A DNA stretch of 64,000 nt, taken from the NCBI GenBank assembly GCA_009767595.1, contig VSDK01015592.1, positions 242,080-306,079 on the forward strand. Direction: 5' to 3'. This DNA is from Symbiodinium kawagutii. Lineage: Eukaryota; Sar; Dinophyceae; Suessiales; Symbiodiniaceae. How positions within the stretch are numbered: the first letter of the stretch is position 1; every line of letters begins with the position of its first letter. The translations under genes and the position numbers were made by a program. The notes beneath the pieces were generated by a model, which was given only the letters and a program-made list of their open reading frames with translations, ran no database searches and was not told the origin of the DNA. Positions 33,365 through 48,300 of this stretch are shown here, one piece after another.

Positions 33365-36300
33365 GTTTGTGGCCAACGGTGGCTGATTTGCAGTGACTGG
33401 TAGATACACGAGTCGTTTAGCCTCAAACAGCTGCAGCTCTTTCCCATGCAAAAAGGCTGGTCTATTCACATGGATCTCCCGTTAAGAATGATGAACTCGT
33501 GAGGTAGTGGTCAACATGGGACATGCTAGGAATGACACGAATGGATCGAGAATGGTTGATATGTGGGTTTCTCAAGCCATGGGGAACCCCAAATGATTGG
33601 CTTACTACTCATAAATGACTAATCTAAGGATGATAACTTGGCAACTGTTCAAATGTGAATGAACTTTTCAATTTCGGAAGTATTAGTTGAAATTATTTGC
33701 AAACTCACACATTTGATCTATCCAATATTTCACCACTTATTCAATTGGAGGTTTCTCAGAATAGGGGAACACCCCAAGTCATCCTTTTGAAACCATTTTT
33801 CGTAATAAACCAAACGTATTTTTGGGTCCTCCATTTTAAGAAACCCCCTAATTATTCATTGCTGAATACATCTGAATCCTGCGGTTTGATCCACGTATGG
33901 CAAGAAGAATGCTCAATGTCCGACTTTGACGGAGAGTTCGCTCTCCCAATTCCTGATGCCGGTCGTTAGGGAAGGACGCAACCAGTTTTACAATGAACAA
34001 TGGTGACCGAATCGGCCTTCTGATGCGAAATGACGGGTAGTGAGGGGCAACGAAGGTTGATAAGCCCATTAACTAGGGGTATTTATGGTTACTATATAAT
34101 TAGGAATTCGAGAGAAGTCTACCAACCAACAATAGCAGGGAATGCAGCGGCTAATGGTTTTCATAGCCCAAAACAATTCACCAACGCTTTGGGTTTGCCA
34201 TGGACACACCATGAAATGGGTCGGGTGCCAACTCCCAAGACATGTACGTATGGGTCATGTCAGGTGATTGCGTGGGTATGAGGTGCTGATGAAGTAGTTC
34301 GTCAGTCAGAAATGACTCAGAACTCTGGTGCTATAACGACAGTGGCACATTTTCGGATTTGGGATTCACGATAGTTTGAGTTGATGGTTGACCGATGGCA
34401 TATATATTTTTTTAATATTGCCAATCGATATCAACCAACTTTGGGTTCATGAAAGTTGATGGGTTCATGAATATGGTTTCATATTTATATTTTGCATCTA
34501 TCACCTCATGATAGTTGATGGTTAACCAATGGCAAACTGATGGCCAACAATCATGGCAATCAACGTTCACGACTGTGAATGGTTGTGTACTGTAACCGGG
34601 GTCGGGTAGCAGGAGTCTACGGAAAGGGTAAGAAGGAGAGTGAGTCCCATTTCCAAAAGATAGATCCTGCCAATGATGATAGACATTCCCAGTATACTTA
34701 ACCAGTGTCAACCATCATCAACGATGGCAACCCGCATTTAAACCATCAATTAATCATCATTAACTAACCATCAATCAACCATTATCAACCAACCAATTAA
34801 GCAATCTCAAGTGTTTGCATTTATCAACCAATATGAAAATGAATCATTGTCAATCACTTACTATGACCACTAATCATTCCCCATCACTAGCCATTTTCTA
34901 AAAGCATGGTTAATCGTAACCAAAAAAAATGGGATGAAATGGTTGACTATAGATAGTGTGAACTAATTATGAAACCACAAATGGTTTGATGTCAACGAAT
35001 TGACTATAAAATGGTTTGGTATTTCCATTATCAACCGCACCCCGCATTTAGCCACGTCCCTTGAGCAGCCAGGGGCCATCCGTTGCCGTTGCGACTTGGT
35101 GGGTGCCCCAAGTGGATTCTGACGCTGCGGTCGATCTCGCGACGTGTGAACACCACCGATGCAGTACTGATTGATGGCTAACAAGCTGGGTGCACTCCGG
35201 TAGTCTCTAACATGGCAATGGAGAATCCACCATAGAAATAGCTGGTTTACCAAGGTTTCCTTTTAAACATGGGATGTTCCAGATTCGTTGATAATTGGTG
35301 ATGGTTAATGATGCTTAATTAACCAGATCAATTGTTTAACCAGAATATTACTCGTGAATAGTAGTCAATGAATCTTACTGGTAGATCCAACAACTTCACA
35401 AATCACCAGCAATTTAACCATAAATAGCTCGTGATCTACCATCAAATGTCTGTGTGTGTGGTCACTTCTATGGATTCCCATTAGCGTATCTTGGGTGAGT
35501 ATCTTAGTTTTATACGGATTTCATTGTTGATAAACGAATAGTTGAGTATCTTAAGAATTGATTCTGACAATGTGGATGATTTTTATCAACAATAATGGCC
35601 AATGGTATGAATAATGTAAGGTAACAATTATCGACAGATTCTGGTGGGTAGTAATGGTTGATAGTTGTAGAATTCCGGATGGTTGATACCTTACTGATGA
35701 CTGCGACAATACTATTTCTGATGGATGATTGAATAAGGTCAACAATGGTTCAACGGATTCAATTTATAACGGTAGATCATGGTCAATCCTATGGAGTATT
35801 GGGGGGACAATCATAAACACACCAGCAAGAACCAATGCCCATGCAATGCTTAAGTAATATCAGATGGTAGATCAGCCAGAGACCAAGTGCGCAGGTCATT
35901 GCCATTGGGGGGTGAGCGATTTGGAGCCAGGGGTATCCATCTATCCCTTGGGAGCCACCGAGCTACGACAGGAGTGGTGTGGCCAAATGGTAGGAGGATT
36001 TACCAGCTACTGTACCCTGGAAGCTGAAAATCACCATTTTTAATAGGTAAACCAGCTATAAATGCTGGATTTTCCACTTCCAGGTGAGTTTACCAGAGTG
36101 TTTTTGTTACGCGTGGTTCATCCCCAGTGTTGTGGAAGGATTCCGATGATTGCTGGTCTCATTCGACTGTTGCATATCCAAAAGTATAGACAGCAGGGAG
36201 AGTTGTTAGTTACTACACATGACCACATGCTTTCTCGTTGCTGCTTTTGTTGCTTGTGAGGTGATTGTTGCCAATCAAGCCACCTAGCAGCCAGCAATAA

Positions 36301-39300
36301 ATGGTATATCATTACATCCGAGAGCTGTTGGTATCGTAGGATGATATAGCCAAAGCTGTTGGTATACCAACCAAGCAACCAACCAATCAACCAGCTGTAA
36401 TTGGCATAGTGCCGGATTCGTACCTACCCTGTACTGTTGATTACGAAGCGCAAAAAGTCCAGCTACCAATCATCACGGTCTCACAGCTACCCTGTGATGG
36501 TCCCCAGGCTCAGTGTGCTGCAAGCTCTTGGTTCAGTTCCTCGGCACGATTCGAATTGGCAGGGCTCCACTGGAAGATGATGGAAACACAACAGGAGTTG
36601 CTGCTACTCTTGGGAATTTGTTGTTGATTGTAGATGTTTCAAACATATCATGTTGTTGTCGTCATTGTTGGGGTTGGCGTTGTTGTTGTCGTCGGCTGTT
36701 GGTCATTTGTTGTCGTCGGTTGTTGATCATTTGTTGTCGTCGGTTGTTGGTCATTTGTTGTCGTTTGCCTGTTTGATTGTTTCTACTGCTGGATGGATGC
36801 CGCGCGTTTTCCACATAGCCTGGTTTAGCCACTGAGAATTCACAACTGGAAGTTGCCCTGGGATTGGTGATGTTAGGCATTGTTAGTAATTAATGGTTAT
36901 TGGTCAACAATGGTTAATCATGATGGTTAATAATTGTTAGTTATGGTTGATGATGGTTGATCAAGGTTATTCCTCCTGAATAGCATGAAAGGAAACGTAC
37001 ATGTTGAATAACGATGTTAGTTCAACAATTGTTTCCTGTGAATCACTTCCAAGACATTCCATCCCTGGTAATGTTAACCCAGGATTAATAAACCCCTGGT
37101 TGAATAACTGGGGGGTTAGCATTTTAAAGGGAAACCAAGGCTTTTAGAGGATACCCCCTTTTAATCAACCAGGGGTTTAGCTTCATCCTGGGTTAACATT
37201 ACATTCTTTCCATTGGTTTACTCCCTCCTGGGGCGTAGTTGAAAACGCATGGTAACCGCCCGACGACTTGGTTGGCTCCTGCATGGAACCGGGGTATGAC
37301 CGAACGATCAATGGTAAACCCACTGATATCGATGGTATAGCCTGGTGATAACCCGCTAGGGGGGTCCTTACTTTATGCCAAGTAAGGGGGTAAGTATCGT
37401 GGTATAGCCCACTTGGGGGGTCCTTACTAACTATGCTTACTTCCCTGTGATGATCACCGAAGCCCTTATTAACCCACTATAAACCCTATAAAGCCATGGC
37501 TAGAACCCTTATCAGCCCTACCCCTATTAACGCTCTAAACCAATGGCTATAACCCCTATCAATCCCTATCAACCTTTCCAAATCCCTCAAAAACCTATGG
37601 ATCTTCGTCCAAGCAACCACCGGCCACCCTGAACCCACCACCATTGGCAGGGCGCGCCTCTGTTTGTGCGACGTGGCGCAAGTGGATCCCGACTTCTGTC
37701 AGCATCGCGTGGGGACGCCGAGCATGGGAGGATGAAATTGGACCGTCCCCCGGGGCTGGTGATCAATTGAAATGTGACCAGCTGGGTCAAGCAGTTCACC
37801 AACCAATGGGGGATAGTAACCAACAATAATAGTGGGAAAACAATGATTATATCATGATGGGGGAACGCCAGGGGTACAAGCTGGGTCAAGGCTTCAAACC
37901 AACCAATAATAACTGGTTCATGGTTAAAAGGAGGGGATGAGAACTAACAATCATAGGGGATATGATATATACATATATATATATATACCAATTAGGTATG
38001 GCTATGGGTCAACATTAACCAACCAACCAAGGGAGGATGATGCGGGAACACCAGGGGTACAGGGTGAACTGACCCACACGCACATGTTGAACTTGAGGGA
38101 TATTCTATCTAAAAAAGGATGGCAGATGGTGCTTTTGAACATTTTATCTTTTTATTTGGGATAGTTGGTAAACAGCTTTCGGTGCAACGTCAGAAGAGAA
38201 AATGGGAGTAAACATCCGGCACATGTTTGCAAGCCATGGTATGCGGCGAGACATATAACTTTTTCAAGCTGCAGGCCCTCATGATCCACTGGGTAAGGTG
38301 GTAGATGCTTTCAATTCACCATTGTCAATCATGACTGATGATATGTCAACACTCATTAGCCATTTCAACCATAAGTATTCAACCGTTCGAACCTTCAATG
38401 ACTATCATGAACCATGATTATAGATGATTGGGTGTGGTTGACAAATCATTTCAACCACAAATAAAGCATCAGTAGTTATTCAATCAGCTTTGTCAAGCAG
38501 CCATCAATAAACCACGAATTCGCCATCAACTAAGCATCAGATCATCAAGCCTCACTAACAATCAACTAACGATCAATTAACCACCTATCCAGCATCAACG
38601 ATCGTTAGCGCTCATCAACCGACTGACTATCAACCATCAATCCTTCGTTACTTGCCGCTTTTAACCAAATATGTTCCAACGGTTAACCATTAACACACCA
38701 TAAAACTGATCATCAACCACAACCATCATCCACCCAACCGTCCTCAATCAACCACTCTTCATGTTTATCCATACATGCCAGTCATTATGCCCTAAAGTTA
38801 CCCATCAGTTGAACATCAAATCATGAACCATCGGTAAGCAACCGATCTTCAGCGTGGTCAATCATAAAATCATGAACCATGTGTCATTAATCCTCGAAGA
38901 GTTCCATTAATCAACCATGAATCAGCAATTGGTCATTAAACAACCATCACTCACCATTAATCCTCAAAGAGTTCCCCATCAATCAACCATGGATGAATCA
39001 TCAAGCATGAGTCAATCCCCATGAATCAACAAGGTAATCATCAACCCATTAGTCATTAACCATGAGCCACTAGTCATCAACCACTAGTCATGAGCCATCA
39101 ACCATGAGTCATCAACCATGAACATAGTAGTCAGTCATGCACCATGAACCATGAGTCATCAACCACCAGTCATCAACCACCCTTCAGCGTTGTTGCCTTC
39201 AGGTGATGCCCCTGCTGCAACGCAACGGGCTCCAAAAACTGGAGGAAGCCTTGGGGACGTCAGATGCTCACGTGCAGGGCTGGCCGGAGAGCCGTAGCCG

Positions 39301-42300
39301 TTACGGGCGTTTTCGGGTAGCCGAACACGGTAGCTGTTGATGCTGAGAGTTGGCAATGAGAATAGTTGGGGAAGCATTAACATCATTAACCAAACAACTC
39401 AATAGTGATGTGGAAACAAATATAGCTGTTAACAACATCGCTTAATAACATCACCAAACAACTGTTAATGGGAAACAAATATAGCTGTTAATGGTTGATA
39501 GTAGGGGATAGCAACCTACAAATAAAANNNNNNNNNNNNNNNNNNNNNNNNNNNNNNNNNNNNNNNNNNNNNNNNNNNNNNNNNNNGGGAAAGAGCATCA
39601 ATATGGCGAGGGGTTAAGCAGTTCACCAACCAATAATGGCGTGTTAATGGTTGATAATAGGGGATGATAACTAACAATTATAGTGGATATACTAACTATA
39701 TATGGCTATGGGTTAAACTATACTTACCAACGTTCATGGGGGATAATCACCTACAATTTCATAGGGACAACAATGGTTAGTGGGGAACCGGGGGTGGTTT
39801 TGACCCAAAGCCAGTCGATGAACAAGTGAACTGTGGTGAACGGTGAACGAGGGTTCAATCTGACAACGAAAATCCTGTGGCTTGGAAGGGAAACAAAACA
39901 TGGGGGGTCTCAAGCTCTAGGGAAGCCCCAAAAATGCTTGGTTGATTGTTAAATATACATACTTAGTATTGGATGATTTCGGGGGTCCCCCTATTTTGAG
40001 AAACCGCCATGTACATATTTTGACCAGACCCGGCTTTATACATGGGTGAAAGTTGTAATTCAAGCCATGTATTGCAAAGCGATGCCCCATGTCCACCATA
40101 TCTTGGTGTGCCAAACCGAAACGATGTCACTACCAGGCACAGTATCACGCTATCAAGATATATCATTTACAACTATGTTGAAAGCATGCATACATTGGCA
40201 AATCATATCCACTTATATCATATAGATATTCAAACAAACAAGCATCTATACAATTATGCATGCCAGATTTTAGAAACATTCATGTACATAACAGTTTCTA
40301 ATTCATGTATTGTACGGCTTAAAATCAGGACATGACATGCAAAGACACTACAGCATGATGAATCACATACTAACTACTGTTTGCCTAAGCCAATTTCTAT
40401 AAAATGCTGAAACATGTTTGATCAAGTATAAATAATCACCTATCAAGTTTCATGATCATATGCAGACAAACTACTCCCTGCCTCTGCCAGTTTCTATAAA
40501 ATGCTAAAACATGTTTGATCAAGCATAGATAATCACGCATCAAGTTTCATGATAATATGGTGGTTCCTTGAAACTGGGAACCCCAAAAATGGTTGGTTTA
40601 TTACTTGAAAGCATTGTCATTGGATGAATTGGGGTTACCCATGCTACCCTGATTTTAAGAAACCACCATATGGTCATATGATTTATCCTTTAAAACATAC
40701 ATGAATGCGCTAGCAAACTTGTTTTGAATCATTGTTAGATACGCACTGTACCAAAGTTCATCCCCGTCAAGTATAGACGTAATGATCATCCATTAGGTAT
40801 TTTTCAAGGATGTCTAACATATATTATATCTCTAACACCATATCTGCATTCGTCATACACTGAAACCAATACCCTAACATTTCATAAACTTACAATACCT
40901 GCCCTGAAATGTTCATCGGATATACATTGGAAATACTGGAGACGAAGTTCTGAGATCACAGATGCCGTAGATGAGATCTACCATCATAGATACCTTAGAT
41001 TTGCACAAAGAAATTGTTATATACACTATCAACCACTTTCAAAACCAGTCGCTGTTCACCATAGATGAACCACACATCGACCTGTGGATACTATCACACA
41101 AATAGACATCCATGGATCATATCTATGGTTATCTACGGATACAAAGAAGACCTAACGCCATAGATACACGAGTCCCTAGCGTAACTTGTCATTGAACACA
41201 CATTTTCGTAATTGACGCCCAAAAGACCAACGAAACACCGAAGAGAGCACCAAACCACCATTAAACACTCAATCAATCACAAAAAAGACCATTAGTATCC
41301 ATGAGTCATATTGAAAGCAAAATAAAAAGGAAAAAAGGAAACATTTTAAACAACTTGTATCAACAAACATAAAGACCCCTTGGAACGTAGAAAACATCAA
41401 CAGACCCATAAACAATCGATTTTCGAAAGCATTCAAAGAAACGAATCAAAAAACATCCATAGCGGACCAGCAGACCCATAAAACAACCCATAACAATGCT
41501 GACTAGAAAGAAAAATAAACAACCCATACCAGACCCATTTACATACCCATAACAGATCCACAACAGACCCTTAGCCATTATTAGCCATTATTATCCCTTA
41601 TAATCATCCATTATTAACCAGAAATAAGCCATCCTTAACCATACCAGACCCATTAAAACCCCAGCATTTTTCCTTCCGGACCTCGCCCAGGCACCTGACC
41701 TTCATGGCTGGCGGCCTGCCGCAGTCTCACCGTGGCCCGCCAAGGTGAGCGGCGAAGCCGCTGGGTGTCACCAGCCCTGGGGTGACCGGTGCTTGTGAAG
41801 CCGAGAAGGTGACCAAGTGGCTACAGCTGTAGCATGCCATGATTTTTTTCGAATAAAGCTACAAAATGATGAATTTTTCCCGGGTTTTGTAGCATGCGAT
41901 AGCTATAAGATTAATATATATATATATTTTTTTCGGATTTATAGTATGCAATGGCTATAAGATATTATAAAATCATACCTGAATTATTCGATTTATAGTA
42001 CCACAACTCGCGAGCCAAGAGGTATAGCATTAGCCAGTAGCCAAGTAGTTGTGGGTAAAGTTATTAAGATTATTGGGTTTCTAGCTGTAGCTGGTAGACT
42101 AAGCTGGTTCTTGGGTAGAGCTATAAACCAGGCTACCAGCGATTGCTTTCTGGATTCGTGGTGCTTGTCCCTCCATACCAGCTGAAAATGGCTGCTGGTT
42201 GGTTGGTTGGTTGTTTGGTTGGCTTGCACATATTTTTTTGGAAGAGTATTTCAACCACCAACCAGTGGATGGTTTTCATAAAGTCTGCCTAGGTTGAACT

Positions 42301-45300
42301 CTCAAACAGCTTGATATGAGTTGCAAAATGATTGTTTGAAGAAAACATGCAAACCCAGGCAACTCTCCGTAAACCTGGTAGCAGCCATGTTCAAACATTG
42401 GAAACATTGAATGTTGGAAATTATTGGACCCATTATTGGCAATAGCAGGCAGCACATGACCCAATCACTACGAATCATTATTAACCACTACTAATCATTA
42501 TTGTTATCCATAATTGCCTGAAACTATACAACACCATCTTCTCGTATTCAGACTAACGAATATTGTTCTCCAGGTACGATCTTCAAAGTTGTCCTTGATG
42601 TTGATGCGAGACCACTTCCCAATCTCCTCCAAGGGGTACCAGCCATATTAATGCAGTTGATTTTCCACCATGCAATCCAATCCTTGTTGTCTCTTCCAAC
42701 AACAACTTCTCGCATTTCTTGTTGTTGTTGTCGTCGAATCAGGATTGGCGGGCAAAGACTGAAGCAGGATGTGGCAAACCTGCAACGGGAAAAAGCCTCC
42801 GGCTGGCGCCTATCCGCGGCGGCTTCGACATGCGGCGCCTTGGATTGGCGGGACGTGAAAAGACTGAAGCAGGCAGGATGTGGCACAAACCTGCCACGGG
42901 AAAAAGCGTGAAACGCTTGAGAGCAGAAGTGAAATCGCGCGGCTGGAACTCCATGGCGTCGACGTGCTCTCCAGGCTCCAATAGTGGTCGTGTTTGTCAT
43001 GATTTTCATTGATGGCCACATGGGTTGATATCCCCACTTCGTAGTGATTTTTCAGGAAGCCAGGAAATTCGAGTTAGATTTGCCTATCGCAAGTGATAAA
43101 CAGCGTCGCTGATCTAGTCATGAAAGCCTCACTAGTTCATGAGTAGTTCACAAGTGATTCATATTTCTCAGTCCTTTGCATCGAGGGAACATTCATCATT
43201 TGTTGCTCCTGTTTTATTGGGTTGTCCATCAATGATGTATCCCAAATCCGCTGGTGGTTTCCTACGAATGATCAATTGGGGATGACTGAGGGTACCATTT
43301 ATGACTGATGATGATGATTTGTCCATTATAATATTTGATAGCATAGCCGATATTAGCCAATCATGAACAACCACCAACAACTAATGGTTATTCCAACCAC
43401 AAATATTGATAGTTTTAGTGGTTATTAGTCAACAACTACCTACTCAGTCTCTACTTATCATTCTTTGCCACTACCAACCCTCACTAACCATTACGAATCA
43501 TTATTAGCCATTATATAGATGTTTAGCACAACTGTACCATCTACCACCACTATATCATCAACTAATGAATACTTGCTATCATTATTACCCATTAGATGTT
43601 TAATCCTCATCATGTTGAACCATTATCAACCATTATTACTATCATTATTAACCATTATTACTATCATTATTAACCATTATTACTATCATTATTGACCATT
43701 CTTACTTTCATTATTAACATCTATTAACCAGAATCACTACAAACTATTGTCAACCATTAGATGTTACTAATCATCATCAACTATTAGATGTTGATAATCA
43801 TTATCAACCCTTGAATGTTGAATCCTCATCAATCTACTAACACATATTAACCATAATCATTACTATCATTAGTAACCATTACTAATTATTATTAACCATT
43901 ATGCCCAACTACCATCATTCCTATCATTATTGAGCATTCTTACTATCATTACAAACCATTACTAATGATTATTAACCATTTTTATCCCAACTATCATGAC
44001 TATCATTAGTAAGCATTACTAGTTACTAACCATCAGATAATGGATCACCAACAGCTGCCCCTAATTACTACCATTATTAACCATTTCTAACCTACCCATC
44101 GGATCACCAACAGCTGCCCCTCCGCCAGGAGCTGGTTCCCGGTGGAGCACAGCGCAGGGTCTATGACTCCGATCGCCGCTCGGCGCAAGTGGCGCAGCCT
44201 GGTAGCCCGTGCCTGGTGACGTTCGTAAGCTGTGGATGATGTTGTTATGTGGATGCAGATATCATTTCTTGCTGTAGATGTTTGGTGATCTTGTTAAGAT
44301 GTTGTTGTGTTTTGTTTTTTTTTTTGTTGTTGTTGTTGTTGGTGGTGGTGGTGTTGTTGTTGTGGTTGTTGATTTGTTTTTTTGTTTTATGGGGTGGTGA
44401 TGTTTCTGCTGATGTTCCCTGCCTTGACGAACAATTCTTGATCATGCCTGCCCACGCACACACACACACAATTGATTATGATGGTGCATAGATGGTAGAT
44501 GTGTGTCCGCTTCCTAAGATGGGGCGTATCCCCAAGGAATCTCTGGCAATAGTGTCAGGGCAATCATCGTAGGTTTGGGAGACTGCTCATTGTTCGTGCA
44601 CTGGTTATCTCAACTGGAAGCAACTCGTTTCATAGCCTCAACTCGGATGATCCTTACTGGTTGGTGGTTTTAAACGTTTCTATTTTCCCTACTAATCATT
44701 CACAAATAGCTGGTTGACTGATATTTTCATGGGGTTTAAACGACCAACCAGTTTAACAGGCCATTTGTGCAAGAAAGCTTTTGGCTTTCACGCAAGCAAT
44801 GTTCCATGGACTTGCAGAAACGGCCCGACAGTAGGGAAAGTCAAGTCCACCTTGCGGACTTCAGGATGAAGAAGGTCCATATCATAAGGGTCCCATGGTA
44901 TCACACCGGCACCTTCATGATACATCAATATCTGCATCCACATACTTGCACATATTTGTAGATATTTTTGCATATACAAATCTATAGACTTCATATGGAG
45001 AAGTATTTTTGGATATCAAAATTGCCTTTTTTGTAAGGAATCAGCATCTCGATGATCTCGTAAAAGTTTTTTTGCAGGTCCGTGAAAGTATTTTGATCAA
45101 ATTCCTAAGTGTATTCCATCGAAACGTGGAATTTGATATCCAAAAATTCTCCTCCACAGAATACATATCCACTTATTTATTGGATATCAAATCTATCGAA
45201 TTGCGCATTTTCGGCCATGGTCTCCGCCCACAGAATCTTTACCTAAATCCGTCAGGCCGAGAATACCTGGAGTTGCTCTGTCAGGAGCGGGCTGTCTCCG

Positions 45301-48300
45301 TTCAAGTTAGCACTGACAATGATACAAACAAGTCACCAACACAGAGTGGTTTTATAACTGGTCCGTAACTGTCTAATGACTGGCTAGATATTACAGATTA
45401 TTCCTATAGTTAAAAGCAAGATGACTGATAATGGTGAGTAATTAATGGTGAACAAGATGACTGATAATGGTTCGTAACTATCACAATGGTCTTATGTTTG
45501 TCATATTATTCCAGATAACGTTCATAGTTAAAGCCAAATGAAAGATGGTTAGTGCTTATATAATTTTAATGGGCATGAATCATGAACCTTTAGTGATGGG
45601 TTAGAATGGCTAAACACCCACTGGTAAAGGTTCAACGTGATTAATCACCGGTGGGCCTTGGGGATAAACACATCGGAGCCATGATTCGACAGACCCATGA
45701 CTTTGCGTGGTGATGATGTTGGCGGAGCGCCTTTGATGGCTCAGGAATGACCAAGATTACAACTGCAGAAGCCATTAATCTCAAAGTCAGTGACCCTCAA
45801 AATTGTTGGTTTTTTACTATATTACCATAAATTATCAACAAACTGGATGATTTAGGGGTACCCATATTTAAAGAAACCAGCATTTGGTGTTTATCAAAAT
45901 AAGGGACCTCCAAATCATCATCATTGCCAGTAGTAAACCATCCATTTGGCACCCCCATTATTTGATAGTTACTAGATCATTGCCAGATGTAAACAACTAG
46001 TAAATTATCATCGATCATTGCCAGATGTAAACAACTAGTAAGATACTCCTGTTTGGAGTTTCTTGTTGTGACTTGCGATTCTGTTGTAGAACCAGGTGCT
46101 GGGCTTCCAAACCGTTGAACGGCAGCTCGCAGCACGTGCCACGGGTGCCGCTAGATGCCTCCTCTTGGATTGACTTTACCATAGTTCAATAATGGTTTAT
46201 GATGATTGAGAATGGTTGACAATTTTTTGAAATTAATGGTTATATTACAATGGTTAATAATGCGTGCCGCAAGTTCGTCAACAATGTTTGTCATTCCACA
46301 TCATCATGAAGGCTTTGGTCCCTTGGTAACGGGAGTGGAAGAATCCAGCTTGCACCTGCTGAACACTACTGAATGCCGGGGCACAATATCAAATACTGCT
46401 TTTTGTTGCTACTGCTTCTTTTGCCGTCGTCGTTGTTAATCATTTTGGTCTTCTTGTTGTGCATATAGCTTCTCATCCCTGTTTTTGAATCCTATTGTTG
46501 CCTCATGAGGCACCGGCTTCACAAGCGATTGTGTTGCCATCTCAGACAGATGGTTTGTAACCAGATGGCATGCAGTTGGTTGGTAATCGATGTTGGACAA
46601 CCAGTTGCAGATAGATGATTTATTTGTACGGATGATAGTGCTACTAGCAGTTGTTGCTCCTGCAATACAGCTATTCAATGATACCAACGCGTCATCACAG
46701 AATAAGCAACGATCCGAGCTGGTGATCTTATCCAAAAACCATTCGTATTGGGGTGTTGGGTAACGAATCGTGAATGTTGATAAGTATTGTATAAAGATTT
46801 GCAATCTATATCAATCAAGTATTGCATTGTCTATACATATGTGTGCTGACAATATCAACATGTGAGTAAAGGCTATTGCCCTATTGATAACCATACTTGT
46901 CACATGAATGGTGAATCATCTTGAGCAAACTTATTAGTAAGATCATTTTTTGTTAATAGCACCAGCTACCTGTTTGATTCACCTATTGATGGTGCATATG
47001 GTTGTTTCTCAAAATGCAGGCACCCCAAATTCATCCAATATCAAGCATTGCTAGTAGTAAACCAAGCATAGCTTCGGAGGTATCCAAATTCTGAGAAACC
47101 AGCATGTGGTGAGTACATCCTCTAAAATTCTTGCTTCTTATTTATAAATTTATCCCCTAGAATTGTTGCTTATTACATTATATCTTATTATCCCCGATAA
47201 TTGCTGCTTCTTATCCCCCACAAATCATGCAATCATCCCCTATAAAAACCATATCAAACAACCATCCACGATCACCAGCGGCTCACAACGTTGCAACGAG
47301 TCGTGGTGGTCCTTCCGGGGGCGGGGCTCGCCCCTGGGCTCGTGAGGAGCGTTTGTTGGGTGGCAAAGTTCGATCCTACTACGCCTTGCAACAGGCACCT
47401 GGGCACCCCGCCATCCAGCCCCATGACCTGATGGGAGGCGCAACCGCAATTCAGAATGGATCCAGCCATGGCCCTGTTAAGAGGGAAACCATACATGGCT
47501 ATGGGTCAATATTAGCCAACCACTAATCCGGGATATTCACCAACAATAATAGGGAAAACAATGGTTAATGATAGGGGAAGCAGGGGTACGGGGCTTTGAC
47601 CCACTGCCACATTTTTTGTGTGGTTTGAAACCAGAAACTTTGTGGGTTGAAACATGACTGAGAATGATTGTTAACATGATCTATCGCGGCTAGTGACTTG
47701 ATACAAAATAGGGAACCCACAAAATGGATCAAAATGGTTGGTTTATTACCGGAAAGGATTCTTAATGTGTGATTTAGGGTGTCCTCTATTTTGAGAAACA
47801 CCCAAATAGTTGGTTGTAATAATGTAATGTCATGTGATTTCATAGTTTTCAATAACTAACTGTTACATGATAGCATGATTCAAGTATTTTCAATAAACTA
47901 TTTCAATCAACTATGTTTACAATATAATTGTTGATACTATTTCAATGATTCCTATCTATCGGTTACGATCAACAAACTGTCAAGCATTGCCTGCCGGTCC
48001 GTAATCAACCATTTGGAGCCAGCTACTTATCATCAACTCCAACAACTCCTATCAAACTCAGCCACGGTTCGGTCATAAAATCATCACTGTTTAAAAACCG
48101 CCATCACCCTTTGGGAAACTAACCCGCTAATGGAAAATCAGCATTTTGCAGGGACCCTGTAGGAAATCAGCTATAAATGGAGATTTTCCATTGCCAGGTT
48201 AGTTTACCAGAGGGTATCCATTCATCATCAAAAATTTGGCATTGAGTAAGTATTGTCCATCACTAAGCATGAATCAACAAAAAACTCCCTACTATCACTG

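Noticed and set aside
47227-47526. 99-codon ORF over the RLTTLQRVV exon
   Set aside because: It is in a different frame from the phase-consistent HECT reading and runs into a family A element.
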